Assembly: GCA_036262035.1 (NCBI GenBank)
Contig: DATAJS010000013.1
Location: 496,001 to 560,000 of the forward strand
Reading direction: 5' to 3'
DNA length: 64,000 nt
From: Burkholderiales bacterium
Lineage (GTDB): Bacteria > Pseudomonadota > Gammaproteobacteria > Burkholderiales > SG8-41
The number at the start of each line of letters is the position of its first letter. Position 1 is the first letter of the stretch. Positions 54,680-63,334 of this stretch are shown here, one piece after another. Made by a program: the position numbers and the translations under genes. A model generated the notes under the pieces. That model was given only the letters and a program-made list of their open reading frames with translations. It had not been told where the DNA came from and ran no database searches.

Positions 54680-56329
54680 TTACTCGCGTCCCACCCACCC
54701 GCCGTGCACCGGATAGTGCGAGCAGATGAACTCGAGAAAAGCCGGGCGGCCTTTCGCGTTTTCTGCGAACGCGCGTTCGAGCGCCGGGATGATCTCCGCG
54801 GGCTCGGTCACGTCTTCGGCATGGTAGCCGACGGCCCGCGCCATCGACGCCATGCACGCCGATCCGTGCTCCGACACTTTCCAGGTGTAAGGATCGTGGC
54901 CCTTGCCCCAGAATCCCGGACCGTATCCCGAGTAACCGCCGTTGTTGATGTGCAGCGTGGTGAGGCCCACGCCGTAGCGCGCCGCGGCTTCGAAGCTGCC
55001 CATCATGTAGCACACCCCCGCATCGCCGGTGATGTTCACGCACTGCCGGTCCGGATACGCGAGCTTGGCCGCGAACGCGCCCGCGAAGCTGAAGCCCAGG
55101 GTCGACACGTTGCCCCAGCCGAGGTGGCCGCGCGGGATCTGCGCCTGGTACACCGTGCTCGTCTGGTCGCGCGTATTGCCCGAATCCGCCGTCACGAAGG
55201 ACTTCTTCGGATCGAGCACTTTCATCAGGTCGCCGATGACGCGGTACGGATTCATCGGCGTGTCGTTCGACTCCATGACCGGCTGGAACTTCGCCATGAA
55301 CTCCTTGCGGCCCGCGCTGATGTCGTCGAGCAGGTTCGGATTCTTTTTCGGCCCCTGCTTCGCAAGCTCGGCTGCGAGCGCCTGCAGCGTGAGCTTCGCA
55401 TCGCCGATCACCGCGTGCCTGGTCTCGTAGCTGCGGTGGATGTCGATGAGATCGACGTTGCACTGGACGATCGTCTTCTTGTGCGGCTCGGGCACCGCGT
55501 GGCTGAAGCGGTTCGGGAACAGGCTCGAGCCGATCGCGAACAGGAGATCGCACTTCTCGAGGTAGTGCGCGGCGAGCGAGCCGCGCACGCCGAGCGACAG
55601 CGGATGGTTCTCGGGGAACGTGCCCTTGCCCTTGAGCGTGGTGAGGACCGGCACGTGGGCGAGCTCGGCGAATTGCAGCAGCTCTTGCGTCGCGTCGGCG
55701 TAATACACGCCTTCGCCGACGTAGAGCAGCGGATCTTTCGCCGCGCGTAACGCCTGGATCGCGGCCTTGACGTCGTCCGGATCGGGGCCGCTGCGCCAGC
55801 CTTTCACCGGCGTGTAGGGAACCTGGTCCTCGTCGTACTCGCCGAGGTCGCGCGGCACGACGAGCAGCACCGGACCGGGCCGGCCCGAGCGCAGATGCGT
55901 GAACGCGCGGCGCATGTAATCGGGAACGAGGTCGGCGCGATCGATCTCGCCGACCCACTTGGTCACGGGCTTGAACGCCTGCGCGATATCGAAATGGGTG
56001 TGCCGGCTCGCGCCCCGGGCGAGGCCTTCGACCATGATCAGCACCGGGGAGGAATCCTCCCACGCCTGCGCGATCGCGCCGTACGCCATCTGGATGCCCG
56101 CGGCGTTGAGGCCGGCCATCGCCGTGCACACGCCGATCTGCCGGCCGCACGTCACGCGCGAGAACGCGTCCGCGACTGCGATGCCGAAACGCTCCTCGCC
56201 CATCATGTAGATGGGCACTCCTTCCTCGCCCAGCGCGTTGTTGATGGGGCTGGTGGGATAGCAGCTGATCCACTTGACGCCTTCGGCCTTGAGTATCCGT
56301 GCAACGCCATTCATCGCCTTGATGTTCAT
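54680..56329 (-). CDS. thiamine-pyrophosphate-dependent enzyme (acetolactate-synthase-like)
   Basis: A 549-residue three-domain TPP enzyme. The N-terminal domain has MMGEERFGIAVADAFSR with the cofactor-activating glutamate, the middle domain runs from about 190 to 325, and the C-terminal TPP site is ITGDAGVCYMMGSFE followed by INNGGYSGYG (GDG...NN type motif, here GDA). It belongs to the benzoylformate decarboxylase/acetolactate synthase/oxalyl-CoA decarboxylase group; with no regulatory subunit nearby a catabolic 2-oxo-acid decarboxylase or lyase is more likely. First gene of the five-gene operon. Confidence 0.9.
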   Translation of the reverse strand: MNIKAMNGVARILKAEGVKWISCYPTSPINNALGEEGVPIYMMGEERFGIAVADAFSRVTCGRQIGVCTAMAGLNAAGIQMAYGAIAQAWEDSSPVLIMVEGLARGASRHTHFDIAQAFKPVTKWVGEIDRADLVPDYMRRAFTHLRSGRPGPVLLVVPRDLGEYDEDQVPYTPVKGWRSGPDPDDVKAAIQALRAAKDPLLYVGEGVYYADATQELLQFAELAHVPVLTTLKGKGTFPENHPLSLGVRGSLAAHYLEKCDLLFAIGSSLFPNRFSHAVPEPHKKTIVQCNVDLIDIHRSYETRHAVIGDAKLTLQALAAELAKQGPKKNPNLLDDISAGRKEFMAKFQPVMESNDTPMNPYRVIGDLMKVLDPKKSFVTADSGNTRDQTSTVYQAQIPRGHLGWGNVSTLGFSFAGAFAAKLAYPDRQCVNITGDAGVCYMMGSFEAAARYGVGLTTLHINNGGYSGYGPGFWGKGHDPYTWKVSEHGSACMASMARAVGYHAEDVTEPAEIIPALERAFAENAKGRPAFLEFICSHYPVHGGWVGRE

Positions 56330-56442
56330 GACGGCTCCTCCCGAGGAAGCGAAACGGTCGCAAGTCGGGACAGGCTACTCCGGCGCAGGTGCGTACATCA
56401 ACCCGGCATCTCGCGGTGCGTTACGCCGCTGTCGCGCCTCAT

Positions 56443-56565
56443 CCTACTGTGTCATTGCGAGGAGCCGCGCGCGCGGCGACGAAGCAATCCCGAGGCGCTC
56501 GGGACGGCTCGTGCGCCACGAGATCGCCACGGCTCGCTGTGCGAGCCTCGCAATGACACAGTAGG
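56443..56565. repeat. short inverted-repeat element, full copy A2
   Basis: A 123-base element with perfect 20-base terminal inverted repeats: CCTACTGTGTCATTGCGAGG at the left and its exact complement at the right end. The interior has further palindromes and no coding frame. It shares the interior of copy A1 almost completely. It lies in the 337-base space between the TPP enzyme gene and the exporter permease gene. Confidence 0.9.
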
Positions 56566-56603
56566 ACTAACGCACCCTGCGCGGCTTTGAAGGAAAGGAG
56601 GTT

Positions 56604-56633
56604 CAAGGAGGGAAACCTTGGTTTTCCTCCTTG
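56604..56633. terminator. near-perfect hairpin after the ABC-2 exporter operon
   Basis: Two 14-base arms (CAAGGAGGGAAACC and GGTTTTCCTCCTTG) pair fully if one G-U pair is allowed, with a 2-base centre. It lies about 33 bases beyond the stop of the leftward permease gene. In that direction a pyrimidine-rich stretch follows, not a pure T-run. Confidence 0.6.
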
Positions 56634-56666
56634 GCGTTCACCGGCGAGCGCGCGCGCGTAGTGCGC

Positions 56667-57424
56667 TCAGCGCTTGAGGCGATACCCGGTCTTGAACATC
56701 CACGCCACGACGGCGGTGGAGGCCGCGAGGAAGGCGACCGTCATCCCGAGGCTCACCCCGATGTGGACGTCGGCGAGGCCGTAGAAGCTCCAGCGAAATC
56801 CGCTGACGAGATACACCACGGGGTTGAAGAGCGAGACGGTCTGCCACAGGGGCGGCAGCATCTGGATCGAGTAGAAGCTGCCGCCGAGGAACGTGAGCGG
56901 CGTGATGACGAGCAGCGGGATGAGCTGGAGCTGCTCGAAGCCGTCGGCCCAGATCCCGATGATGAAGCCGAAGAGGCTGAAGGTCACGCACGTGAGCACG
57001 AGGAAACCGATCATCCAGACCGGGTGCTGCACCTCGAGCGGCACGAACAGCGCCGCGGTCGCCATGGTGATCACCCCGAGGATGAACGACTTGGTCGCCG
57101 CGGCGCCGACGTAGCTCACCGCCAGCTCGAAGTACGACACCGGAGCGGACAGGAGCTCGTAGATCGTGCCGCTGAACTTCGGGAAATAGATGCCGAACGA
57201 CGCGTTCGAGATGCTCTGGGTGAGCACCGACAGCATGACGAGCCCCGGCACGAGGAAGGCGCCGTAGCTGATGCCCTCCACGTGCGGGATGCGCGAGCCG
57301 ATCGCCGCGCCGAAGACGACGAAATAGAGCGAGGTCGACAGCACCGGCGAGATGACGCTCTGCATCAGCGTGCGCGCCCATCGCGCCATCTCGAACATGT
57401 AGATCGCGCGCATCGCGTGGAGGT

Positions 57425-57428
<4 letters not shown>
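56667..57428 (-). CDS. ABC-2 type exporter permease
   Basis: A 253-residue membrane protein with about six helices (for example [18 protein letters not shown] and [21 protein letters not shown]) and the ABC-2 family segment near the last loop ([17 protein letters not shown]). The NodJ/DrrB-like group exports lipids, sugars or drugs. The ATG overlaps the ATPase stop as ATGA, so the two are made together. Confidence 0.92.
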
Positions 57429-58360
<932 letters not shown>

Positions 58361-58378
58361 GTGAGTTAGGATCGGGCC

Positions 58379-58783
58379 ATGCGAAACCCCGCATGGTACA
58401 TGCTCGCGTGCACGCTCGCGCTCCCGTGTGCGCACGCCGAGGCGCGCGTCGTCGGCGCGGGCGAAGTGAACGGCACGTGGATCGCCGATTCGGGCGAGAT
58501 CAAGGTGTGGGCGCTCGGCAGGCAGAGGCTGAAAGTCGAGTACAGCGGAACGTACGAATCCGGCGGCATCGCCAACACCGGCGAAGCGCGCGGCATCGCG
58601 TACATCGCGGAGGACACGGCAATCTTCGAGCCGCCCGGCACGCGTGATTGCCGGATCACGATGCGCTTCGCGCGCACGCGGCTCGACGTCACGCAGGCCG
58701 GCGAATGCGGCTTCGGCCTCAACGTGACGGCCGAAGGCACGTACCGCAAGAAAAGTCGCAGCAAGCCCCGTTTCACTGATTGA
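58379..58783 (+). CDS. small exported hypothetical protein
   Basis: A 134-residue protein with a likely signal peptide ([15 protein letters not shown]) and a beta-rich mature part containing [17 protein letters not shown] and two cysteines ([13 protein letters not shown]) that could pair in the periplasm. I do not recognise the family. It starts 18 bases from the divergent ATPase start. No clear ribosome site. Confidence 0.6.
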   Translation: MRNPAWYMLACTLALPCAHAEARVVGAGEVNGTWIADSGEIKVWALGRQRLKVEYSGTYESGGIANTGEARGIAYIAEDTAIFEPPGTRDCRITMRFARTRLDVTQAGECGFGLNVTAEGTYRKKSRSKPRFTD

Positions 58784-58837
58784 CGCGTTCGACGGGCGCC
58801 CCTATCGTGGATCGAACGCCGCCAGAGGAGCTCCGCC

Positions 58838-59692
58838 ATGCCTTACACCGTGAAGTCGGGGGATACGCTGTCGAAGATCGCGAAGAAAAACGGCGTCACG
58901 CTCGCCAGGCTCCTCGACGCGAACCCGAAGCTCAAGCCGAATCCGGACAAGCTGCGTGTAGGGGACGTCCTTACGCTGCCGGGCGAGAAAGTCACGACCA
59001 GGCCCAAGCCGCAGCCGACGCTCACCCCCAAACCGCTCCCGCTGCCACAGCCGCCGGCGCTGCACGAGCTCGGCGCGCTGTCGCTGCAGTACGAGACCGG
59101 CGGCCTCGGCGCCGGCGTGGTGTCGACCGGCAAAGGCGACCAGGGCGGCTCGTCCTACGGCTCGTACCAGATGACGTCGAAGCCCAACGGCGGCACGGTG
59201 AAGCGCTTCGTGTCGCAGCCGGATTTCGAGTTCGCCGACCGCTTCGCGGGGCTCACGCCCGGCTCGGCGCAGTTCACCGCGGCGTGGAAAGCGCTCGCGA
59301 CCTCCGATCCCGCCGCGTTCCAGGCGGCGCAGCACGAATTCATCAAGCGCACGCACTTCGACCTGCTCGTGCGCAAGCTCGTCGACGAAGACGGGCTCGA
59401 CGTGCTCACGCGGTCGCATGCGCTGCAGGATGTCATCTGGTCGACGGCCGTCCAGCACGGCGGCGCCTCGACGATACCGTCGAAAGCGCTCGCCAACGTC
59501 GATGTCTCGCCGGACGATGCCGATTTCGACAAGGCGTTCATCACCGCGATCTACGAGGAGCGTGGGCGCACGCGGCCCGACGGCGCGCTCGTCTACTTTT
59601 CGAAGAATTCGCAGGCCGTGCAGAAGGGCGTGGCGAAGCGGTTCACGAACGAGCTTCGCGACGCGCTGGCGATGCTGGCAGCGGAAGGCTGA
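58838..59692 (+). CDS. LysM protein with phage endolysin/VgrG-related C-terminal domain
   Basis: A 284-residue protein. Residues 1-48 are a LysM murein-binding domain (YTVKSGDTLSKIAKKNGVT to VGDVLTLPG), a proline/lysine-rich linker follows to about 75, and the rest begins LSLQYETGGLGAGVVSTG, continuing GDQGGSSYGSYQM. That segment is familiar from phage endolysin-like and VgrG-related proteins, where it covers a murein- or chitin-cleaving domain; the glutamate in YETGG may be catalytic. No signal peptide precedes the LysM domain. This points to a domesticated phage or tail-type lysin. Ribosome site GAGGAG at 58824 region supports the start. Confidence 0.75.
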   Translation: MPYTVKSGDTLSKIAKKNGVTLARLLDANPKLKPNPDKLRVGDVLTLPGEKVTTRPKPQPTLTPKPLPLPQPPALHELGALSLQYETGGLGAGVVSTGKGDQGGSSYGSYQMTSKPNGGTVKRFVSQPDFEFADRFAGLTPGSAQFTAAWKALATSDPAAFQAAQHEFIKRTHFDLLVRKLVDEDGLDVLTRSHALQDVIWSTAVQHGGASTIPSKALANVDVSPDDADFDKAFITAIYEERGRTRPDGALVYFSKNSQAVQKGVAKRFTNELRDALAMLAAEG

Positions 59693-59734
59693 GTCCGGCG
59701 CGCTGCGTCACGCCGCTCTCGCGGCTGACGCACC

Positions 59735-61012
59735 CTACGGTTGCGAAGCAGCCGGCGGCGTACCGGCTGCCGCGGGAGCAGCGGGGTCTGACCCCGGCTC
59801 CATGGGGGTCTGACCCGGGTTTTCCGCAGGCGCCGGCGCGGCCGCCTGCGCCTTCAACGCGTTGAGCACTTTCATCCCCGCACGTCCGTTCGGCTCGAGT
59901 CCCGCCATTGTCTGGAACGACTGGATCGCCCCGCGCGTGCGCGGCCCGATCGCGCCGTCGGCCGCGCCGATGTCGTAGCCGCGGTCGAGCAGGAGCTGCT
60001 GCAATTCCTTGCGCTGCGCGCGCGAGATGCCCGGATCGTCGGTCGGCCACGCCGTCGTGAACGGGCCGCCGCCGCGCAGGCGGTCGGACAGGTGCGCGAT
60101 CGCGAGCGCGTACGATTCGGCGGCGTTGTACGAGTAGATCGCATCGAAGTTGCGGAAGACCAGGAATGCCGGTCCGGTCGCGCCTGCAGGCAATAGCAGG
60201 CCTGCAGGACCGCCGCCGGTCAACGGCGTACCGTCGATGCGCGTGATGCCCAGCGCGTTCCACTTCGCGAGCGGCTGTTTGTTGCGGCGGCCCGACGGTC
60301 CGCTGTAGCCCGCGGGCAACTTCACTTCGTAGCCCCAGGGGTCGCCGGTTTGCCACCCCGCGCGCGCGAGGAAGTTCGCGGTCGAGCCGAGCGCGTCGGG
60401 CACCGAAGCGACGATGTCGCGCCGGCCGTCGCCGTCGAAGTCGACCGCGAGGCGCTGGTACGTCGAGGGCATGAACTGCGTCTGGCCGAAAGCGCCGGCC
60501 CACGAGCCTTTGAGCGCTTCGGCGGGCATATCCCCGGACTGGAGGATGCGCAGCGTCGCGATCAGCTCGCCTCGGAAAAAGCGCTGGCGATGACCGAAGC
60601 ACGACACCGTCGCGAGCGAGCGCACCAGCGGTCTGCCGCCGAGATTGCGGCCGAAGTTCGATTCGACGCCCCACACCGCCGCGATGACGTGGCGGTCGAT
60701 GCCGTAACGCTGCTCGGCGTCGGCGAACACGCTGCCCCATTGAGTGAGCATCGCGCGGCCGTCGGCGATGCGCTCGTCGTCGACGAGCGCGGCGAGGTAA
60801 TCCCAGATCGGGGTGACGAACTCGGGCTGCGCGCCCAGCGCGTCGATCACGGTCTGGTCGGGCTCCACGCCCGCGAGCGCGGTGTCGAAGACTTTCCCGT
60901 CGATCCCTTTACCGACCGCTTCCTTGCGCAGCTTGGCGACGCAGGCGTCGAACTCCGCCGCGGCCACGGGCGCGGCGAGGAAACAGGCGATGAGCGCGCA
61001 GACGACCTTCAT
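59735..61012 (-). CDS. lytic murein transglycosylase (MltB-like) with peptidoglycan-binding domain
   Basis: A 425-residue exported protein: signal peptide (VVCALIACFLAAPVAAAE), MltB-type catalytic domain with E117 in AAVWGVESNFGRN and GAFGQTQFMPSTY, and a C-terminal PG_binding_1 domain (about 335-395, ELQQLLLDRGYDIGAADGAIGPRTRGAI). The last 35 residues are low-complexity (PAENPGQTPMEPGSDPAAP) and are encoded by two copies of a palindromic repeat. It cleaves glycan strands of murein in the periplasm. Its start overlaps the MFS stop as ATGA. Confidence 0.92.
   Translation of the reverse strand: MKVVCALIACFLAAPVAAAEFDACVAKLRKEAVGKGIDGKVFDTALAGVEPDQTVIDALGAQPEFVTPIWDYLAALVDDERIADGRAMLTQWGSVFADAEQRYGIDRHVIAAVWGVESNFGRNLGGRPLVRSLATVSCFGHRQRFFRGELIATLRILQSGDMPAEALKGSWAGAFGQTQFMPSTYQRLAVDFDGDGRRDIVASVPDALGSTANFLARAGWQTGDPWGYEVKLPAGYSGPSGRRNKQPLAKWNALGITRIDGTPLTGGGPAGLLLPAGATGPAFLVFRNFDAIYSYNAAESYALAIAHLSDRLRGGGPFTTAWPTDDPGISRAQRKELQQLLLDRGYDIGAADGAIGPRTRGAIQSFQTMAGLEPNGRAGMKVLNALKAQAAAPAPAENPGQTPMEPGSDPAAPAAAGTPPAASQP
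59783..59816. repeat. paired GGGGTCTGACCCC palindromes inside a coding end
   Basis: GGGGTC-T-GACCCC at 59783-59795 and a second copy at 59805-59816 (last base changed) lie 9 bases apart within the 3' end of the MltB-like gene. This palindrome is known to me as a frequent extragenic motif in Proteobacteria. Confidence 0.75.
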
Positions 61013-62145
61013 GAGGCGTGGTTGCGCCAGCTCATGTAGCCGCCGAAGACGAGGAAGCCCGCGTTCGCGAAGAATACCGAAGGCAGTCCGACGGTGCTGC
61101 CGATCGCGCCGAAGAGGAGCGGGATGGTCATGTGAGTGAGCTGGTTTACCGTGATGCGCATGCCGGTCGCTTCGCCCGCGCGGCCCTTGGGCGAGGCGTT
61201 GAACACGAGGGTCATCGAAAGCGGCTGGCCGCAGCCGCAGCCTATGCCAAGCAAGAACGAAACCGCGGCGAGCGCGAACGGGTTCGTGAAGAACGGAAAC
61301 AGCGCGAAGGCGAAGCACGCGACGAACATCGCGTAGGTGAGGAGCCGCGCTTCGCTGCTCCGGCGCACCGCCCACGGTAGCACCACGCGCAGCAGGATGA
61401 TCGAGATCGCGAAAGCGCTCATGATCGTGCCGATGACGGTCGCGCTCAAGCCCACGAAGCGCCCGTAGATCGGCATGAAGAACTGGTAGACGTCCCACGC
61501 CGAAGACACGATGCCGCTGGCGATCAGCGTATTTCTCAGGTCGCGTATCTTGAGCAGGTCGAAAAAGCCGCCGCTGATCGGCTCGGACTTCTTGTGCGCG
61601 GTGGACGGGATCCAGCGCTTCGCCAGCGACGAGATGACGATCGCGGGAACGAGCGGCAGCGCGATCGACGCGAAGGTGTAGGGGTAGCCGATGCGGTCGA
61701 TCAGGAAACCGGTGAGGAGCGGGCCGGTGAGGTTAGCGGTCGCGAAGCCGATCGACAGCCAGCTGAAGTTGCGCGCGCGCTCGTCGGGTGCGGCGATCGC
61801 GCCCGCCAGCGTCTGCGTCGCGAGTTGCAGCGCCATGAAGCCCACCCCGAGCAGGCACGCGGTGAAATACAGCACCGCCATCGACGGCCACAGGAACGGG
61901 AACAGGAGCGCCGCGCAGACCGTGCTCGTGCCGAACACCAGCGGCGTCTTGTAGCCGAGACGATCGATCATACGGCCCGCGGGCACCGCGAGCATCGCCG
62001 GCAGCGCCGCATAGAGCGCGACGACGGTCCCGACGATGAACGGCGAAGCGCCCTGGTCCACCGCATACAGCGGCACCGCCAGCCGGCTGCCCGCGAAACC
62101 GACGTGCGTCAGGAACGCGAGCGCAACGATGATGTAGATGGTCAC
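61009..62145 (-). CDS. MFS transporter
   Basis: A 378-residue membrane protein with about 12 helices. VGTVVALYAALPAMLAVPAGRMIDRLGYKTPLV holds the motif after helix 2, in a shortened form. The loop SLAKRWIPSTAHKKSEPISG divides the halves. Resembles sugar/drug efflux MFS members; no substrate can be named. Four-base overlap with the MltB-like gene downstream. Confidence 0.88.
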   Translation of the reverse strand: MTIYIIVALAFLTHVGFAGSRLAVPLYAVDQGASPFIVGTVVALYAALPAMLAVPAGRMIDRLGYKTPLVFGTSTVCAALLFPFLWPSMAVLYFTACLLGVGFMALQLATQTLAGAIAAPDERARNFSWLSIGFATANLTGPLLTGFLIDRIGYPYTFASIALPLVPAIVISSLAKRWIPSTAHKKSEPISGGFFDLLKIRDLRNTLIASGIVSSAWDVYQFFMPIYGRFVGLSATVIGTIMSAFAISIILLRVVLPWAVRRSSEARLLTYAMFVACFAFALFPFFTNPFALAAVSFLLGIGCGCGQPLSMTLVFNASPKGRAGEATGMRITVNQLTHMTIPLLFGAIGSTVGLPSVFFANAGFLVFGGYMSWRNHAS

Positions 62146-62199
62146 GGATTGGACTGCGGATGTTCACTGCGTGTGGCGCTTATTATAGAGACGCCCGCA

Positions 62200-62289
62200 C
62201 CGTCATTCCCGACCGCGCGCCAGCGCGACGTGATCGGGAATCCATCTTGAATTCCATAGAATGGATCCCCGCCTGCGCGGGGATGACGG
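62200..62289. repeat. inverted-repeat element of a second family (B)
   Basis: CCGTCATTCCC at the left end and GGGGATGACGG at the right end are inverted repeats with one mismatch. Inside are a GATCGGGAATCCAT part and ATGGATCCCCGCCTGCGCGG, a pattern widespread in Proteobacterial intergenic regions. It lies between two leftward genes. No coding frame. Confidence 0.8.
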
Positions 62290-62297
62290 TCACATCG

Positions 62298-63266
62298 CTA
62301 CTTGCGGAGCTCGGGCACCACCCACAGCGGCGCTTCTCCGCGCGCGACGCGCTGCACGTTGGCGTAGCTGTTGCCGAAGCGCTTGGGCCAGCTCTCCCAC
62401 GTGGGTCCCGCGGCGTGCGGCGTGAGCACGACGTTGGGCAGCGTGAACAGAGGATTGTCGGGCTTGGGCGGCTCGGGGTCGTAGGTGTCGAGACCGGCGG
62501 CCCAGATCTTCCCGCCTTTCAGCGCGCTGTAGAGCGCCGCTTCGTCGACGAGTTCGCCGCGCGCACAGTTGATGAGGATCGCGTCCTTCTTCATGAGACC
62601 GAGCGTGCGCTCGTTCACCATGTGGTGCGTGGTCGCGTCGAACGGGGCGTGCAGCGTGACGATGTCCGACTCGCGGAAGAGCGTGTCGTGGTCGACGTGG
62701 CGCACGTTGAGCTTCGCTTCGTCTTCGGGCGTCGGACGGACGGGGTCCGCGTAGAGCAGCTTCACTTCGAAGCCGGCGAGCCTGCGCGCAAGCGTCTTGC
62801 CGATGAATCCCAGGCCGATGATGCCGATCGTCTTGCCGGCGATCTCGTGCTCTTCCTCCTCGCCGAAGCGGTTCGACTTCCACTTGCCGCTCTTCACGAG
62901 ACGGTCGAGGTCGGGAAGCTGCCGCGAAACAGCGAGCATGAGCAGGATCGCGTGCTCGGCGACCGCGTACGAGTTCGCGCCGCCGTTGTTGGCCAGCGAG
63001 ATGCCGAGCTCGCGCAGCGTGTCGAGCTGCACGCCGTCGTAACCCGCGGACAGGAACTGCATGAGCTTGAGCTTGCCCATGCGCTCGTAGTCCGCTTCCA
63101 TCAACCCGCCGCGAAAGCCCATGTAGAACTCCGCGTCTTTCCACTGCTCCGCGCGCTTCTTCTCGTCCTTCGACAGGATCTCGATCGAGAAGCCTTCCGG
63201 CAGCAGCGATTCGCCGATGGCCCACGCCGCCGGCGCAATGACCGGCCCAAAAACAATTTTTCTCAT
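62298..63266 (-). CDS. D-isomer-specific 2-hydroxyacid dehydrogenase
   Basis: A 322-residue NAD(P)-dependent enzyme. The cofactor motif is IGIIGLGFIGKTLARRL (about residues 146-162). The catalytic residues are the arginine in INCARGELVDE, the glutamate in TYDPEPPKPDN and the histidine in LTPHAAGPTW, where most relatives have H-x-A/S-G. It interconverts 2-oxo and D-2-hydroxy acids. It lies 67 bases after the Gfo/Idh-type gene and its leader holds short tandem repeats. Confidence 0.93.
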   Translation of the reverse strand: MRKIVFGPVIAPAAWAIGESLLPEGFSIEILSKDEKKRAEQWKDAEFYMGFRGGLMEADYERMGKLKLMQFLSAGYDGVQLDTLRELGISLANNGGANSYAVAEHAILLMLAVSRQLPDLDRLVKSGKWKSNRFGEEEEHEIAGKTIGIIGLGFIGKTLARRLAGFEVKLLYADPVRPTPEDEAKLNVRHVDHDTLFRESDIVTLHAPFDATTHHMVNERTLGLMKKDAILINCARGELVDEAALYSALKGGKIWAAGLDTYDPEPPKPDNPLFTLPNVVLTPHAAGPTWESWPKRFGNSYANVQRVARGEAPLWVVPELRK

Positions 63267-63277
63267 GAGTTCCCCGC

Positions 63278-63334
63278 CACCGTTTCACGTCACCGATTTT
63301 TCGTCACCGCTTCACCCGTCACCGCCTCATCCGT
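63278..63334. repeat. four imperfect 13-15-base tandem repeats
   Basis: Units beginning CACCG and ending CGT start at 63278, 63291, 63305 and 63320. On the minus strand each unit reads with GGTGACG, so they cover most of the leader between the oxidoreductase stop and the dehydrogenase start. Confidence 0.65.
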
